Shown piece by piece: positions 54,232 to 64,000 of a stretch of DNA of 64,000 nt. This DNA is from Saturnia japonica. Lineage: Eukaryota; Arthropoda; Insecta; Lepidoptera; Saturniidae. Within the stretch, counting starts at the first letter, position 1, and the number at the start of each line of letters is the position of its first letter. Made by a program: the position numbers and the translations under genes. The DNA is taken from assembly GCA_033032175.1 (NCBI GenBank), contig CM065316.1, forward strand, positions 4,744,115 through 4,808,114, written 5' to 3'. The notes beneath the pieces are model-generated. The model was given only the letters and a program-made list of their open reading frames with translations, had not been told where the DNA came from and ran no database searches.

Positions 54232-54700
54232 GTTGAATACGTTTGTACTCAACCGCCAGTCACGTTATACAACGCACGCACACAGAGATCAAGTTTTAAG
54301 TCTCGAGGCGTCCCCACTAATTTATACGTTCTTTCGCTTTCATTATAATTATTATTCTTGGCAATTTATTTTCGCACACGAGGGGGCAGTGTCCCCCCGC
54401 GGCGGTCGGGGGTGGACTTCTTACAAATTCCCGTTTTTCGGTGGAACCTTAACGCACCCTTTTCTTGGCCCTTTTTGTTTTTCATTATATTAACTTTTGA
54501 GTCGAGGCCAATGTGTTTTAGTGTGTGTGTGACATTCGTTGGTAATGAAATATTGTTATTTATTTTATTTGCAGTTTATTATGTAGTTAGTTTATGTTTT
54601 GTCATTTATTCATGTATTTTTTTTAATAATTTCCGACCATCCCTAGGCGTGTTATCAGGTTTTTTGGATTGGTCAAAAATTAAGTGAGGAGTTTTGTTAT
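54232..54700. other. Unassigned patch with overlapping open frames
   Basis: Two overlapping plus frames of 87 and 109 codons (54230-54493, 54358-54687). The longer has a hydrophobic, phenylalanine-rich second half that might look like membrane segments, but such composition is expected from T-rich DNA. GTGTCCCCCCGCGGCGGTCG marks a GC-rich core at 54388-54415. No family resemblance. Confidence 0.25.
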
Positions 54701-54934
54701 ATTTTGTTTTGTCTCTAGGATTTTTTATTTGGTTGAACCTACGTCGTGGGCGCATAAAATATGTGGCCGATGATTTTAGCCACATTCGGTATAATTTGAT
54801 TTACTTATCATTTATCTAAGGTATCGATCGAAAAGAGACATAAAATTGCTAGAAAATGTATTTTTAAAATCTCATTCAATCTATAAACTTTCTCATAATA
54901 AGTTAAAAATGTTAAGTTTTGCATAATCATATGT

Positions 54935-55325
54935 ATTAACTAGCTCTGCCCCCGCTTCGCTCACGTGGACTACAGAATGTCATCGATCGGGCATTATTGT
55001 AAGTGTTGTTTAGAAGATAGACATATAATCTTGCTGACTTTTATTTAGCTATTTTAATGTAGTATATTAATTTGACATATCTCTTACAGTTTACTCAGTG
55101 TAAGCCATTTAAGAGTCCGCATTGAATCACCATGACTAGTTTATTTTATTTGCTAGAAACCCTAATTATTTTACTAAAATAAAAGTAGCCTATGTTACTC
55201 CATATAACATCAGATGTCTACAAGTAAAAGTCCCGTCAAAATCGGTCCAACCGATTCGGAGATTACCCGGAACAAACAGACAAACAGTTTATACGCAGTA
55301 ATTATTTTTATCCCGTAATTTTATT
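54935..55325 (+). repeat. Dispersed repeat (ACTAGCT..CGCGTGGACTACAGAATG type), copy 1 of 2
   Basis: ACTAGCTCTGCCCCCGCTTC, GCTCACGTGGACTACAGAATG, ATAAAAGTAGCCTATGTTAC, TCCAACCGATTCGGAGATTA, CCCGGAACAAACAGACAAAC. The same order is at 61013-61400. About 390 bp, non-coding. Confidence 0.7.
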
Positions 55326-55615
55326 TTGCATATATAGCCTATCTATATATCAATTATGGAACGACTTATACTTGCCTTGTACAAAATTTCATCAAAATCT
55401 GTTAAGAATTAACCAATATTTATTTCTTTAGAATTTCTTTCTTTTACGATTTGTAAAAGTAATATCGAAAATTATTAGACCCTATCAATTTACCAATTAC
55501 ATAAGTATTCCGTGTACAAATTTCATAAGAATCGGTCAAGCCTTTTTTTAGTTAAATCTCGACATACAAACAGACAGACAGTCAACAATTTTTTTATGGC
55601 ATATTCGTGATCGAT
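55326..55615 (+). repeat. Dispersed repeat tail
   Basis: ACAAAATTTCATCAAAATCTG, TTTCATAAGAATCGGTCAAG, CATACAAACAGACAGACAGTC: typical tail phrases, following directly on the previous repeat. Confidence 0.5.
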
Positions 55616-55699
55616 ATCGTTCATATAATAATTACCAATGCCCAGCGGGAAAATTTAAAGGAAAAATGTGCAATTAGAACTAAAACTGGTATCCCGAAT

Positions 55700-56260
55700 A
55701 ATATAAACAAACGGAAACTTGATAAAAAAAGAACTTTCCGTGCATAGCACCTTAAATATCCCGACGTCTCTAGAATTTCACTCGGAACTTTCAAGTACAC
55801 AATTTACGTTCACATGCAGTGGGAACGGCGAAGAACTTCTACGAAACAAAAGCGATTACAACAGACTTCGACTACTCGAAAACAAAACGCAATTTTCTCT
55901 TAAGAAAATGAGGGAACTCTTTCTCCCCATTGAAAAATCATCAACACCCACCGCGTATGTACTGTACCCGCCATCGGCCACCCCGGGGGGGAAGATCTAC
56001 ACCGCCGACTTGCGTACGCTTTAATTAAAAATAAAACATAAGAACGATGTAACTGGATGAGCCGAGGAGCGAAGGAAAAATGAAAGAGAAAGCCGTCCAC
56101 CCCCCTTTCACCCATTCCAAGGGGGGCTAAGACTGCTAACCGCGTGGAAGTCAGTCGTACGGCGAACGCCGGGGGGAGCACAACTCCCTCCGCACGCTGC
56201 TCTGTCACAACGGAATGACATCACTTTTCTTGTCGCTAATGAAGAGAACGTCTTAGACAA
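55700..56260. other. Unassigned balanced-composition patch
   Basis: A 101-codon plus frame (55719-56024) and a 102-codon minus frame (55900-56208) overlap. Neither shows a known domain. GC-rich words: CCGCCATCGGCCACCCCGG, GGCGAACGCCGGGGGGAGC. No partner in the window and no terminal repeats. A host exon cannot be excluded, but splice signals are not persuasive. Confidence 0.25.
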
Positions 56261-57615
56261 ACGTCCTTTTTACGTAAAGAATATTTTATACAGTACATAT
56301 GTTTTAGTCTTCACTTACAATTTAATTAGCTCGCTATGTATATTATTTTCATTTATATAAAATTCATTTGAGGATATCTTTTTTTAACGTAACATGGCAT
56401 AATAACTTGTCTTGTACTGAAATATCTCTTCACGATATGCTTGAAAGACTCTATATTGTGGGAAAAATAAAATATATTTAACACTATTACCATAATTCTT
56501 TGATTTATATCTCATAAATAATATCCTGAGTTGAGACATACGATGGCAAAATAAACGGAACGTCTTCGCAAAACAAAACCAAATCACAGTCTAGACATTT
56601 TAATTTTCCTATCTTTGCGAAGGCATCAGTAGATCAGACTCTTTTCATTAGTCGACGATGCATATGTGGGAAGGGAAATCTTTGATGTAGAGACATCGTT
56701 AGTGGCACTGTCGATAATAGGATAACGTTCAATGGAATACGTGTCTAACTACATCATTATTTCTTATATTTTAACTGAAATTATTTAATATAATTTCATT
56801 TTGTATTTAGATTTTTATGCCAAGGTTATTTTATATTTGATACAATATAACTAGCACTCATTTATTTAAGCATTAATTACTTTCGTCTCGTATTTTATTT
56901 TCACTCATATTATTGAAAATGTAATAAAATTAAAATATTTTATTTTTATGTATTTTTTAATTTGTTAAATAACTTGTTTTATTAATGTTATTTGCTATGC
57001 TTTACGTTCATTTTTTAATTCAATTTAATTCTGTTAGATGTTTTTTTTTATATTGATGTTATAATTGGTTTTTGTCTTATCAATTATCGCACAATTTATA
57101 TTTTTATAGGTTATAATTATAATGGTTTATGTTGTTTATTATATTTATATTTTTCTTTTTTAATTTTCAATTGCTGTCTACGTTATTCTAAGAGTATGCT
57201 GTGGCAGCCTTCAGCACTTAGAATTGTACATTTATTATTTATATTACCTTAATATATTGGTGTATTGGCATCTGGCCGTCCTAATTTAAATAAATTAAAA
57301 TAAAATGAAATACTTATAGTATTTTAATTTAATAATTACCTATAAATTCCTCTCTACCTTTTTTTTAATCAGGTGAGTACTTTTTTTTCATTTCTGTAAT
57401 TTTATTGATAATTTGTATAGTCTATCAATTGAGGAGTGACATAAGTTTCCTGTATCGACAATTTGGAATTAAATTTTCATGTACAGACACTTATGGCAGT
57501 AATTAATTCCGCATTTAATAGAAATGCTTTATAAATATATATTCTGTTATAAGTAGAAAAACATTTAGTAATATCCTACAAGTACTTTAGAACTTTGTTC
57601 GATATTTTACATAAA
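56261..57615. other. AT-rich stretch without recognised genes
   Basis: No feature supported. Confidence 0.5.
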
Positions 57616-58025
57616 ACTTTCATAGAATAATGATATGAAAATGATTTATGTATTTGAAACATTTCATTCCAATGCGTTGTGTTAATTTTTCATGCTCGAA
57701 GCAACCGATTTTCACGTAAACGATGTATAAAAAGAACGTAGTGTGGTTAATTGCCGGAAAAAACCCGCATGAAAAACGGAAAAGCAAACAGCACGAAATC
57801 TGGAAACAAAACAGAATCAACAAATTTTCCAATAAAAGCCAGATGCATTCCGAGTCCGCATACGCTCTCACATTTATTCAAACTTAACATGGTTGAGGCT
57901 TGTGCTCATTCAATTTTCTAACCCATTTACGTCTCAGACGAACTGCTAGCGTCGAAAAAATCTGTAAAGCATATCTCGTTCCAATTCGTAGTGTTCCGTA
58001 GTCGTTAAAAAGGTTACCGTGTACA
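57616..58025. other. Unassigned patch
   Basis: 57700-57960 (CCGGAAAAAACCCGCATG, GCCAGATGCATTCCGAGTCC, ACGTCTCAGACGAACTGC) is less AT-rich and has no repeat partner. No coding evidence; the 83-codon minus frame is cysteine- and phenylalanine-rich with no family match. Confidence 0.3.
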
Positions 58026-58029
58026 ATAT

Positions 58030-58705
58030 TTCAGTGTATTTGTGTTTTTTAAAAGGATCTTGAAGTTACATGTTGTGGTATTTATTTTTATTTCATTGGC
58101 TTAGGTTTTTGTCCCTATATTATGTAATATTGGTGGCGTTTTAAGTGATATAGTTTGGTTTTTGTACATAAGTGAAGTGGATTATAAATATAAACTGGAA
58201 TCGTACTGGTAATGCCATTTTACGTTTAATATATCACCTACCAACTCCCACCCCCTCCCCTGGCGTGTACGATTTATTACCGACACTACACTGCCTTCTT
58301 CACGCGCTCGCACAACGGTTGAGATTTTTATAGCTCCCACGCAACTAGCGCTCCCGCGAAATTGACAAAAATTCGCGAATACTTCCTCGATATACATTTA
58401 AGAACGGCTGTACGAAACAACCTGAAGCAAATTTCCCCAACGCACAGAAGAACGGAACCAGGTCAGTTCACGACGACCTTTTTTTCCTCCTATCGCATCC
58501 CCGCGCCATTGTGGCATACTTCGGGCACTTCGCGTGACCACATACATTTTGGGGTACCACAAAAACTATCTAGAATGTTCTAACAAGGGATCCACCATTT
58601 TATTAGGATACTATAATCGTCATAAGATAGGACACTATATCCACTTGATAATGGCAGTAATGGTCTTCAATAAGGAAGACTAGTTGCCACGTTAGGAAGA
58701 AGAAT
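58030..58705 (-). repeat. Dispersed repeat M2, copy 3 of 3, split
   Basis: On the minus strand, 58705-58546 gives TTCCTAACGTGGCAACTAG, GAAGACCATTACTGCCATTA, AAATGGTGGATCCCTTG, TTAGAACATTCTAGATAG. 58197-58030 gives TTATATTTATAATCCACTTC, ACCAAACTATATCAC, ACGCCACCAATATTACATAA, TTCAAGATCC. In copy 2 these halves are only ~25 bases apart; here about 350 bases lie between. Confidence 0.7.
58198..58545. other. ~350-bp stretch lying inside M2 copy 3, unassigned
   Basis: Balanced base composition: CCCACCCCCTCCCCTGGCG, TTCACGCGCTCGCACAACGG, GCAACTAGCGCTCCCGCG, CGCATCCCCGCGCCATTGTGG. No terminal repeats, no poly(A), no pol III boxes, no partner in the window. The 71- and 73-codon frames cross its junctions. 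It is either an inserted element of unknown class or a region where M2 has been replaced. Confidence 0.35.
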
Positions 58706-58734
58706 ACATTTATTCTGTCATACATCTATACTAT

Positions 58735-59062
58735 ACTATAATATATTATTATAAACCTCATGAGATTGGTTTTTGTATGTTTGAACACGCAAAACAATGA
58801 CACTGACAGTTCGATTTCAAAATATATTTTTGCATTTTATAGCCTATTTATTGACAAAAAATATAAGCAACATAACTTTACGGTACGACCTTAAAGAGCG
58901 GAGCAGTACTCGTAAACTTCAAGCAATCTGGAAATCTGTAGACAAGTACGGAAAGTGAGAACAACGTTAGGCTACATGGGTACGTTGGCAGTGTGACTGC
59001 ATGATGGAGAGTTAGTCGAATAAATTTAACACGAGTGAAACCGTGGTGCACAGCTAGTGTAA
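58735..59062 (+). repeat. Helitron-like dispersed repeat, compact copy
   Basis: Head ATACTATAATATATTATTATA, TGTTTGAACACGC, then TTTATAGCCTATTTATTGAC. Tail GGCTACATGGGTACGTTGGC, GTCGAATAAATTTAACACGAG, TGAAACCGTGGTGCACAGC and TAGTG. Uninterrupted, so useful as a reference for 33150-33965. Confidence 0.6.
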
Positions 59063-59189
59063 AAATATAACAATTTGGTTAGCATATTATAATATTTTCT
59101 ATTTCATAGTTTTGGTACTAAGATACAAAGTAGTAAAATTATAAACTGCGTTATATAAAACGCATCCTAATATAAGTTGATTATAAATT

Positions 59190-59460
59190 GTATTATGGTT
59201 TTACGCGATCCAAAACGGATCCCTGAGAAAATAAGAATTATTATCCAAACTGTAGACGGTGAATTTCCACGATATAATTTCATAAGCAGCCGGCAATGCA
59301 TGTGTTCGTTTTTCACCGCACTCCCCCTTTGAATTGATTAGGTCGGCTCCGTATCGAGTTATGAATGGAGTTGGATCAGTTTTTTCTCTTCGTACGTCCA
59401 CTGAATCGGCCCTCCGATATTCAGCCGTTATTAGTAGTAATTTCATTCCGTATTTTCTAT
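59190..59460. other. Unassigned patch, possible conserved non-coding element
   Basis: TTTTACGCGATCCAAAACGG, AGCAGCCGGCAATGCATGTG, GGTCGGCTCCGTATCGAG, CACTGAATCGGCCCTCCG. No repeat partner seen. An 81-codon minus frame has no family match. Confidence 0.3.
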
Positions 59461-59524
59461 AGAAAAAAAAAATGGCTTCGATGAATATTGGAAATTTAAT
59501 TACGACTGCTTATTAACTTTAAAG

Positions 59525-59610
59525 TAACTAATGGTAAGGATAGAGTAAGCTAAACACAACGATGACCGTTGTAGATCTGCAACGCCGGTCACGACTGCCC
59601 CATAGTTTAT
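59525..59610 (+). repeat. Dispersed repeat family F1, fragment
   Basis: CTAAACACAACGATGACCG, GTAGATC, CGCCGGTCACGACTGCCCC: left part of F1 only. Confidence 0.5.
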
Positions 59611-59713
59611 CGCTATGTTTGAAGGACCCGATGTTGTAGGACGGAGAGAGCACATAGGAGACGGTTCCATAGTTTATAATCAGAGCTAAGTATAATGGGC
59701 TTTAATTCGAACT

Positions 59714-59985
59714 GCCTCATTAGCCTAGTGATCGTAAGCGAGACTGCTATGATCGAGGTCCTGGGTTCGATTCCCAGGTCGAGCAAACTTTTATTGTCTT
59801 ATATGCATCCACTAAATCATTATTATTGTACCTGTTGTATTATTGGCTTTGTGCCCGATTAATGGCAATAGGCTCAACCCCTATTATATGAGACCTAAAA
59901 AACATACACAGCGAACTATGGTTTTACATTAGTACACCTCTGCCTAACCCTTCGGGGATACAGACATGATGGTATGTTACATTTA
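59714..59985 (+). repeat. tRNA-derived SINE, copy 4 of 4
   Basis: A-box-like TTAGCCTAGTGATCGTAAG, GACTGCTATGATCGAGG and a perfect B box GGGTTCGATTCCCAGG (59762-59777). Body GGCAATAGGCTCAACCCCTA, TTAGTACACCTCTGCCTAAC, CCTTCGGGG. The tRNA-like head is the best preserved of the four copies. Confidence 0.88.
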
Positions 59986-60365
59986 GTAATAAATTTTGAC
60001 TTCTTCTTGGTTATGTCACCAGTTAATTGAATTACTGTTTATGAGATTTTACTAATGTAGATACTTTATTTATTTTGACCCGTTTTTTACAGCATATTTT
60101 TGTTGGGATTATCTGTTGACATATTATACCATGTTGCATCTCATTAATACAGCAAATGCTTATAGTTTTTAGTAAAGATGTGAACCACCTTCAAACTAAG
60201 TTTGTGTCGTTCGCGGCTAAACGAACCAAATAGGTACAAAATCACTCTATAAGTTCTGTATTAAAGAATAATATACATTATAATTAGTGAACTAGGTACC
60301 TACTTTGATTGCTTACCATGCTTTGTGTCAAAGTTATGTTATGTTTACGTTTTTGTAGAATCCTA
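59986..60365. other. Nothing recognised
   Basis: AT-rich background. Confidence 0.45.
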
Positions 60366-60369
60366 GTAC

Positions 60370-60675
60370 TATATGGTCACAATTGTCACAAACATCCTCG
60401 CCCGATGAAACGGCCACAATCTTGCGAGTAAAACCACGAGTATAACCTAGTAACATAGACATTAAACTTGAGACGTACTCATTTGATAACACAGAGGGCG
60501 CGGGCGGCGTTAAGCTTAGCTACGCAGGCTTAATGATCCAATTCCTGTCATGTTCAGGAAAGGGTTTTACCCCCTAAAAAACTTGAAACAAACCCCGCAA
60601 AAACCGAAGACGGTCTATCGCCACCCCATCGACCCGGGGGGCGGCCACCCCAAGGAGCCGTGAATAATTATAAAA
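60370..60675. other. Unassigned patch, possible conserved non-coding element
   Basis: CATCCTCGCCCGATGAAACGG, AGGGCGCGGGCGGCGTTAAG, CGACCCGGGGGGCGGCCACC. No partner in the window, no long open frame. Confidence 0.3.
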
Positions 60676-60904
60676 GAAATAAGATAGACAACGACTTGCC
60701 GCGTCAGCTAGTAGATGAATAATAATGGATTTCTGTTTACGTGTGTAGCTTTATGAGTCATAAGCTTTATGGTTTGAAATATTGTTGCTGGTTTAAAGGT
60801 TATTACGTTTTTTTTCTACAGATTATATGATAACTCTGTTTCATAATGCGTTTATAATTGAGTTTTTTTTAACTAGCGCTTTACATTTATATATTTTTTA
60901 AATA

Positions 60905-61005
60905 GTTATTGACGATATTGTCCCAAATGGTAAGCACAACAGCGACCACCAAGAGATCTAAATCCATCGGCGGTCACCGCTGTTATGCCGGTCTGAATTC
61001 TATTA
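60905..61005 (+). repeat. Dispersed repeat family F1, fragment
   Basis: CAGCGACCACCAAGAGATC, CCATCGGCGGTCACCGCTG, TTATGCCGGTC. Confidence 0.55.
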
Positions 61006-61012
61006 TTTACTA

Positions 61013-61400
61013 GCTGAACCCGCGGCTGCGCTCGCGTGGACTACAGAATGACGTCGATCAGTTACACGCACGAATCGTGCTACCCCCTTTAAAATAACCC
61101 ACCCCGCTCACGGTTGAATGCTTATTATCTCTGATCCTTTATAGGTAGATATATGCTCTTGCTGAATTTTTATGTACTAAGTACATTAATTTAGCGTTTA
61201 AGCGCCCCAAAATCGTCACTTTTACGAATAGATTTTTATATGCACGGAACTCTAATTCTGTTTCTGATATAAAAGTAGCCTAAGTTACTACTTATATCAT
61301 CACCTATCTGCCAGTGAAAGTCCTGTCTAATACGATCCAACCGTTTTGGAGATTACCCAGAACAAACAGACAGACAGACAAAAATATTTTTGTTTGTTTT
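61013..61400 (+). repeat. Dispersed repeat (ACTAGCT..CGCGTGGACTACAGAATG type), copy 2 of 2
   Basis: ACTAGCTGAACCCGCGGCTG, CGCTCGCGTGGACTACAGAAT, ATAAAAGTAGCCTAAGTTAC, TCCAACCGTTTTGGAGATTA, CCCAGAACAAACAGACAGAC. Matches 54935-55325 along its full length and in the same orientation. Confidence 0.7.
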
Positions 61401-61558
61401 ATGTAACATACATACTATCATATGCATTTAGTAAAAAGTTGTTATTTGGACATTAGAAACAGACAATTCAGTTTAATTTATTTGTATATATAAGTTGTAG
61501 CATTTAGTAATGTCAATTGATTTTAACTGACGATATGGCTCAAGATGATAAAACTCTA

Positions 61559-61750
61559 ACGGCCTTTTTCAAAAACCTATCTATCCGTTGTTTCAGTTAC
61601 TAAAGATAGATAAATATAACGTTTTATCCTTACTTTTTTATAATTGAAACATATCCTATAGCTTTAATAGATAAGAGGGAAACCGATATCTATCTTTATT
61701 TAGGGATAATCGGGGATAGTAAACTCAGACATGTTATTGAAAACGACAGT
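61559..61750 (+). mobile_element. MITE M1, copy 3 of 3
   Basis: ACGGCCTTTTTCAAAAACC at the left and TTATTGAAAACGACAGT at the right are decayed terminal repeats. TATCCGTTGTTTCAGTTACT, ATAAGAGGGAAACC and ATCGGGGATAGTAAACTC match copy 1. A deletion around 61650 removes about 60 bp. Confidence 0.8.
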
Positions 61751-62780
61751 AAGTCTATAGGGGTAATAGGCTCACAAGAGCAGCTGCTGGAACACAACTA
61801 TTACCTATAGAAGACAGATTTTCAACTCGAGGTAGCCATGCGGGCATTAGAAAATGTGTTTCTTTCCATAAGCTCTAGTTCATTGCAGAGATGTGAACCC
61901 ACATGGATGGACACGATGTCCGTAAACTCTACAACTGGACTATCATTTTTTGAAAAATTAAAATGTATATATGGTATTTGAAACTGTATGTTGATTAGTT
62001 TTTTTTTTAATATTTATTAACCATAATAAGAATAAGTTATACAAGAGTTGTTTAAATAATGCCACAAAAACCTAAATGGTTTGTGTATGACACGTTACAA
62101 TCTTTGTCGCATAATTAAAACATAAATATTAACCTGGTACAAATAGAACATAGTTTATCAGAACCATGAATTTATAATTCCGATAAACAATCTTCCTTCA
62201 ACACATATTTCAGATTCTTAATAGTAATAACTATTGCGAATGAAGGTAGGCAAAAAGTTTATTATTCGAGGAATTAGATAAGCAGTCATCCGATTACCGT
62301 AGCATTTATTTGCTGGGAGGGTAGCTAGTTTGTTATTAGTTAGTATATTTGGTAAGTATTGAATATAGTAAATTCGAATATCGTAAATTCATCGATATAG
62401 TAATAGTAATCGTGATGACGAACTACTAATTACATTTCAAAACAAAATAATTAAATGCAGCATTTTCTTTCAACTTTAGACACCGGGTTTCCTACCAACA
62501 TTTATCCCTTATAATTATTAACACTATGAATTATCGTATTAAAATTACATTCTGTTTTTTCTAAATTAATTTAATTAATTTTCGACGCTAAGTTTTTTTG
62601 AAAATCTATGAATTTAAAATCGATGTAATATGGTTATTTAAAATACAATTCTCTATCTTTTATAGCTTCAAAGTCCCCCTCACTGACCCATTTAAATTTC
62701 ACATCTGTATACATACTCCAAAAATCCTGTCAAGTACAAAAGAAAGTCACGACTAGTTATAATGTAAAAAAAGGTAAAGG
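61751..62780. other. Mostly nothing recognised
   Basis: A weak copy of the 9460-type repeat at 61850-61910, otherwise AT-rich background. Confidence 0.45.
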
Positions 62781-63240
62781 TAAAAATGCCTAAATTGAAC
62801 GAACATTGGAGAAGTGAAGCGAATGCAATAAACAGTATAGCTCGATCTGAAACAATGCAATACAGGAATAGTAATCAACAGACGAATGTTGTATTGTATT
62901 CTTTTGTACTAGTTTTGCCCCACGGTTTCACCCGTTTCAAAATTTATTCAAACGACTCTCCATCGCGCCGGCATCATGTAGTCTTATCGTTGTTCTCACT
63001 TACCGTACTCGCCTATAACTTGGTAGTTTGTTAGACTATCACAGTAGATCATATTTAGAGCCCACCTAGCTATAGCTTGACCGCCGTAAGCGCGACCCTC
63101 CTAATGATTTGCGGGATACGGGAGGGAACAAGCCGCTCGCGTTGACAGCAAAATACATTTGTCGTATGAGCTTACGCGATTTTATTATCGTGACTGTTAC
63201 AACACATGAGATTATTTTACAAAGATTGAATTACGGACGC
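62781..63240. other. Unassigned patch; Helitron-like head scrap
   Basis: 62905-62950 (CTAGTTTTGCCCCACGGTTTC, ACCCGTTTCAAAAT) resembles a repeat tail read in reverse. 63060-63190 (GACCGCCGTAAGCGCGACC, GGATACGGGAGGGAACAAGC) is balanced in composition with no partner. The 82-codon frame is not convincing. Confidence 0.3.
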
Positions 63241-63889
63241 TGCCTTTTAAAAAACTATACGGTCAATCAAAAGTAATAAATACTTTATCGTGTTTTTTTT
63301 TTACAATACAATAGTTTTACAATAGTTTTTAATAAAGACAACAATGTTATGTGTATTAAATATATTATTTATTATTAGATATCAGTCCCATTTGCACTAA
63401 CATACTTGAATTATTGATCTTAAAAATTTAAGATATTTATATTCGTGCACACCCACCGCCCGCGTACCGTAAGCCATCAGGAGAGTCGTGCTTACTGCGG
63501 TCAGCCTGTAATTACGAGCTGAAGGTAAAAAATCTACTAATTAATCTTGGCTTAATATCACTCCTCCATACCTCGTGATAATATCATCATATCATCATTA
63601 TATAATATTATCATGGGAAACGCGAGCTCTATCTCAGATCCACACAAATAGGAAAAGAGGTTAGAAATATGGTGAGTCCGGTATTTCCCAAATTGAATAT
63701 TTCAGCTGACCATCTAAATTATTACTTGACAGAGTATTTACTATTAACGCCCCAACCTCAGTGAATGCTTTAACCAATCAATTTACTTTAAATTTTATAC
63801 TTTTAACATACTATGCAGTTTATATTATACTACATGATCTATTTATATCTATTTAGATTGACAAATTCCAAACATTTAAAAAGATAATT
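63241..63889. other. Nothing recognised
   Basis: AT-rich, apart from CACCCACCGCCCGCGTACCG at 63449. Confidence 0.45.
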
Positions 63890-64000
63890 AGTTGGTTCAA
63901 ACCAACAATAATAATAATAACAAGACAATTTTTAACAAAAAAAGGTAACCTACTTCAATGATTTTGAGGAGTTATCTGGTATATCTTCGAAATTCAAGGT
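63890..64000 (+). repeat. Dispersed repeat (ACTTCAATGATTTTGA type), cut by the window end
   Basis: CTACTTCAATGATTTTGAGG, AGTTATCTGGTATATC, AAATTCAAGGT: partner of 12030-12070. Confidence 0.55.

Overview
The window looks like AT-rich, transposon-filled intergenic or intronic DNA from a moth or butterfly (Lepidoptera). Three things point there: an R1-clade non-LTR retrotransposon nest, a cut-down RTE-type reverse transcriptase, and a tRNA-derived SINE and LINE tails of types I associate with lepidopteran genomes. That identification rests on family recognition, not on a host gene. I find no complete host protein gene, no rRNA and no functional tRNA. The long ORFs all lie inside, or partly inside, mobile elements.

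Layout. 1-12 kb: AT-rich background with scattered short repeats, three LINE 3' pieces (8.1-8.6, 10.4-10.75 kb) and a 400-bp repeat that recurs at 50.5 and 58 kb. 12-23 kb: a ~265-bp repeat that serves as an empty-site reference for the 40-kb nest, RTE and LINE remnants, two tRNA-derived SINEs, and a Helitron-like repeat interrupted by a 214-bp hAT MITE with an 8-bp target duplication. 23-32 kb: mostly quiet, with an RNase H-bearing LINE remnant (27.3-28.0 kb), a SINE and a MITE. 32.1-33.1 kb: a compact LTR-type element whose two outer ends are both the U5 end of its LTR, flanked exactly by a 5-bp duplication. 35-39 kb: two more LINE 3' ends.

39.9-45.7 kb is the dense core. An R1-clade element lies on the minus strand, 5'-truncated and carrying deletions. 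A second, related R1-clade element sits on the plus strand inside its ORF2, with a 15-bp target site duplication. The inner element keeps its 5' leader, ORF1 (one stop codon) and 3' UTR but has no ORF2. The outer element in turn lies inside the repeat seen uninterrupted at 12.4-12.7 kb, so three layers of insertion can be read.

46-64 kb: a 471-bp element with ~95-bp terminal inverted repeats, further copies of the MITEs, SINE and dispersed repeats, and several patches of more balanced composition (51.0-52.3, 54.2-54.7, 55.7-56.3, 57.6-58.0, 59.2-59.5, 60.4-60.7, 62.8-63.2 kb). These match no repeat I can see in the window and are the best places to look for conserved host regulatory DNA.
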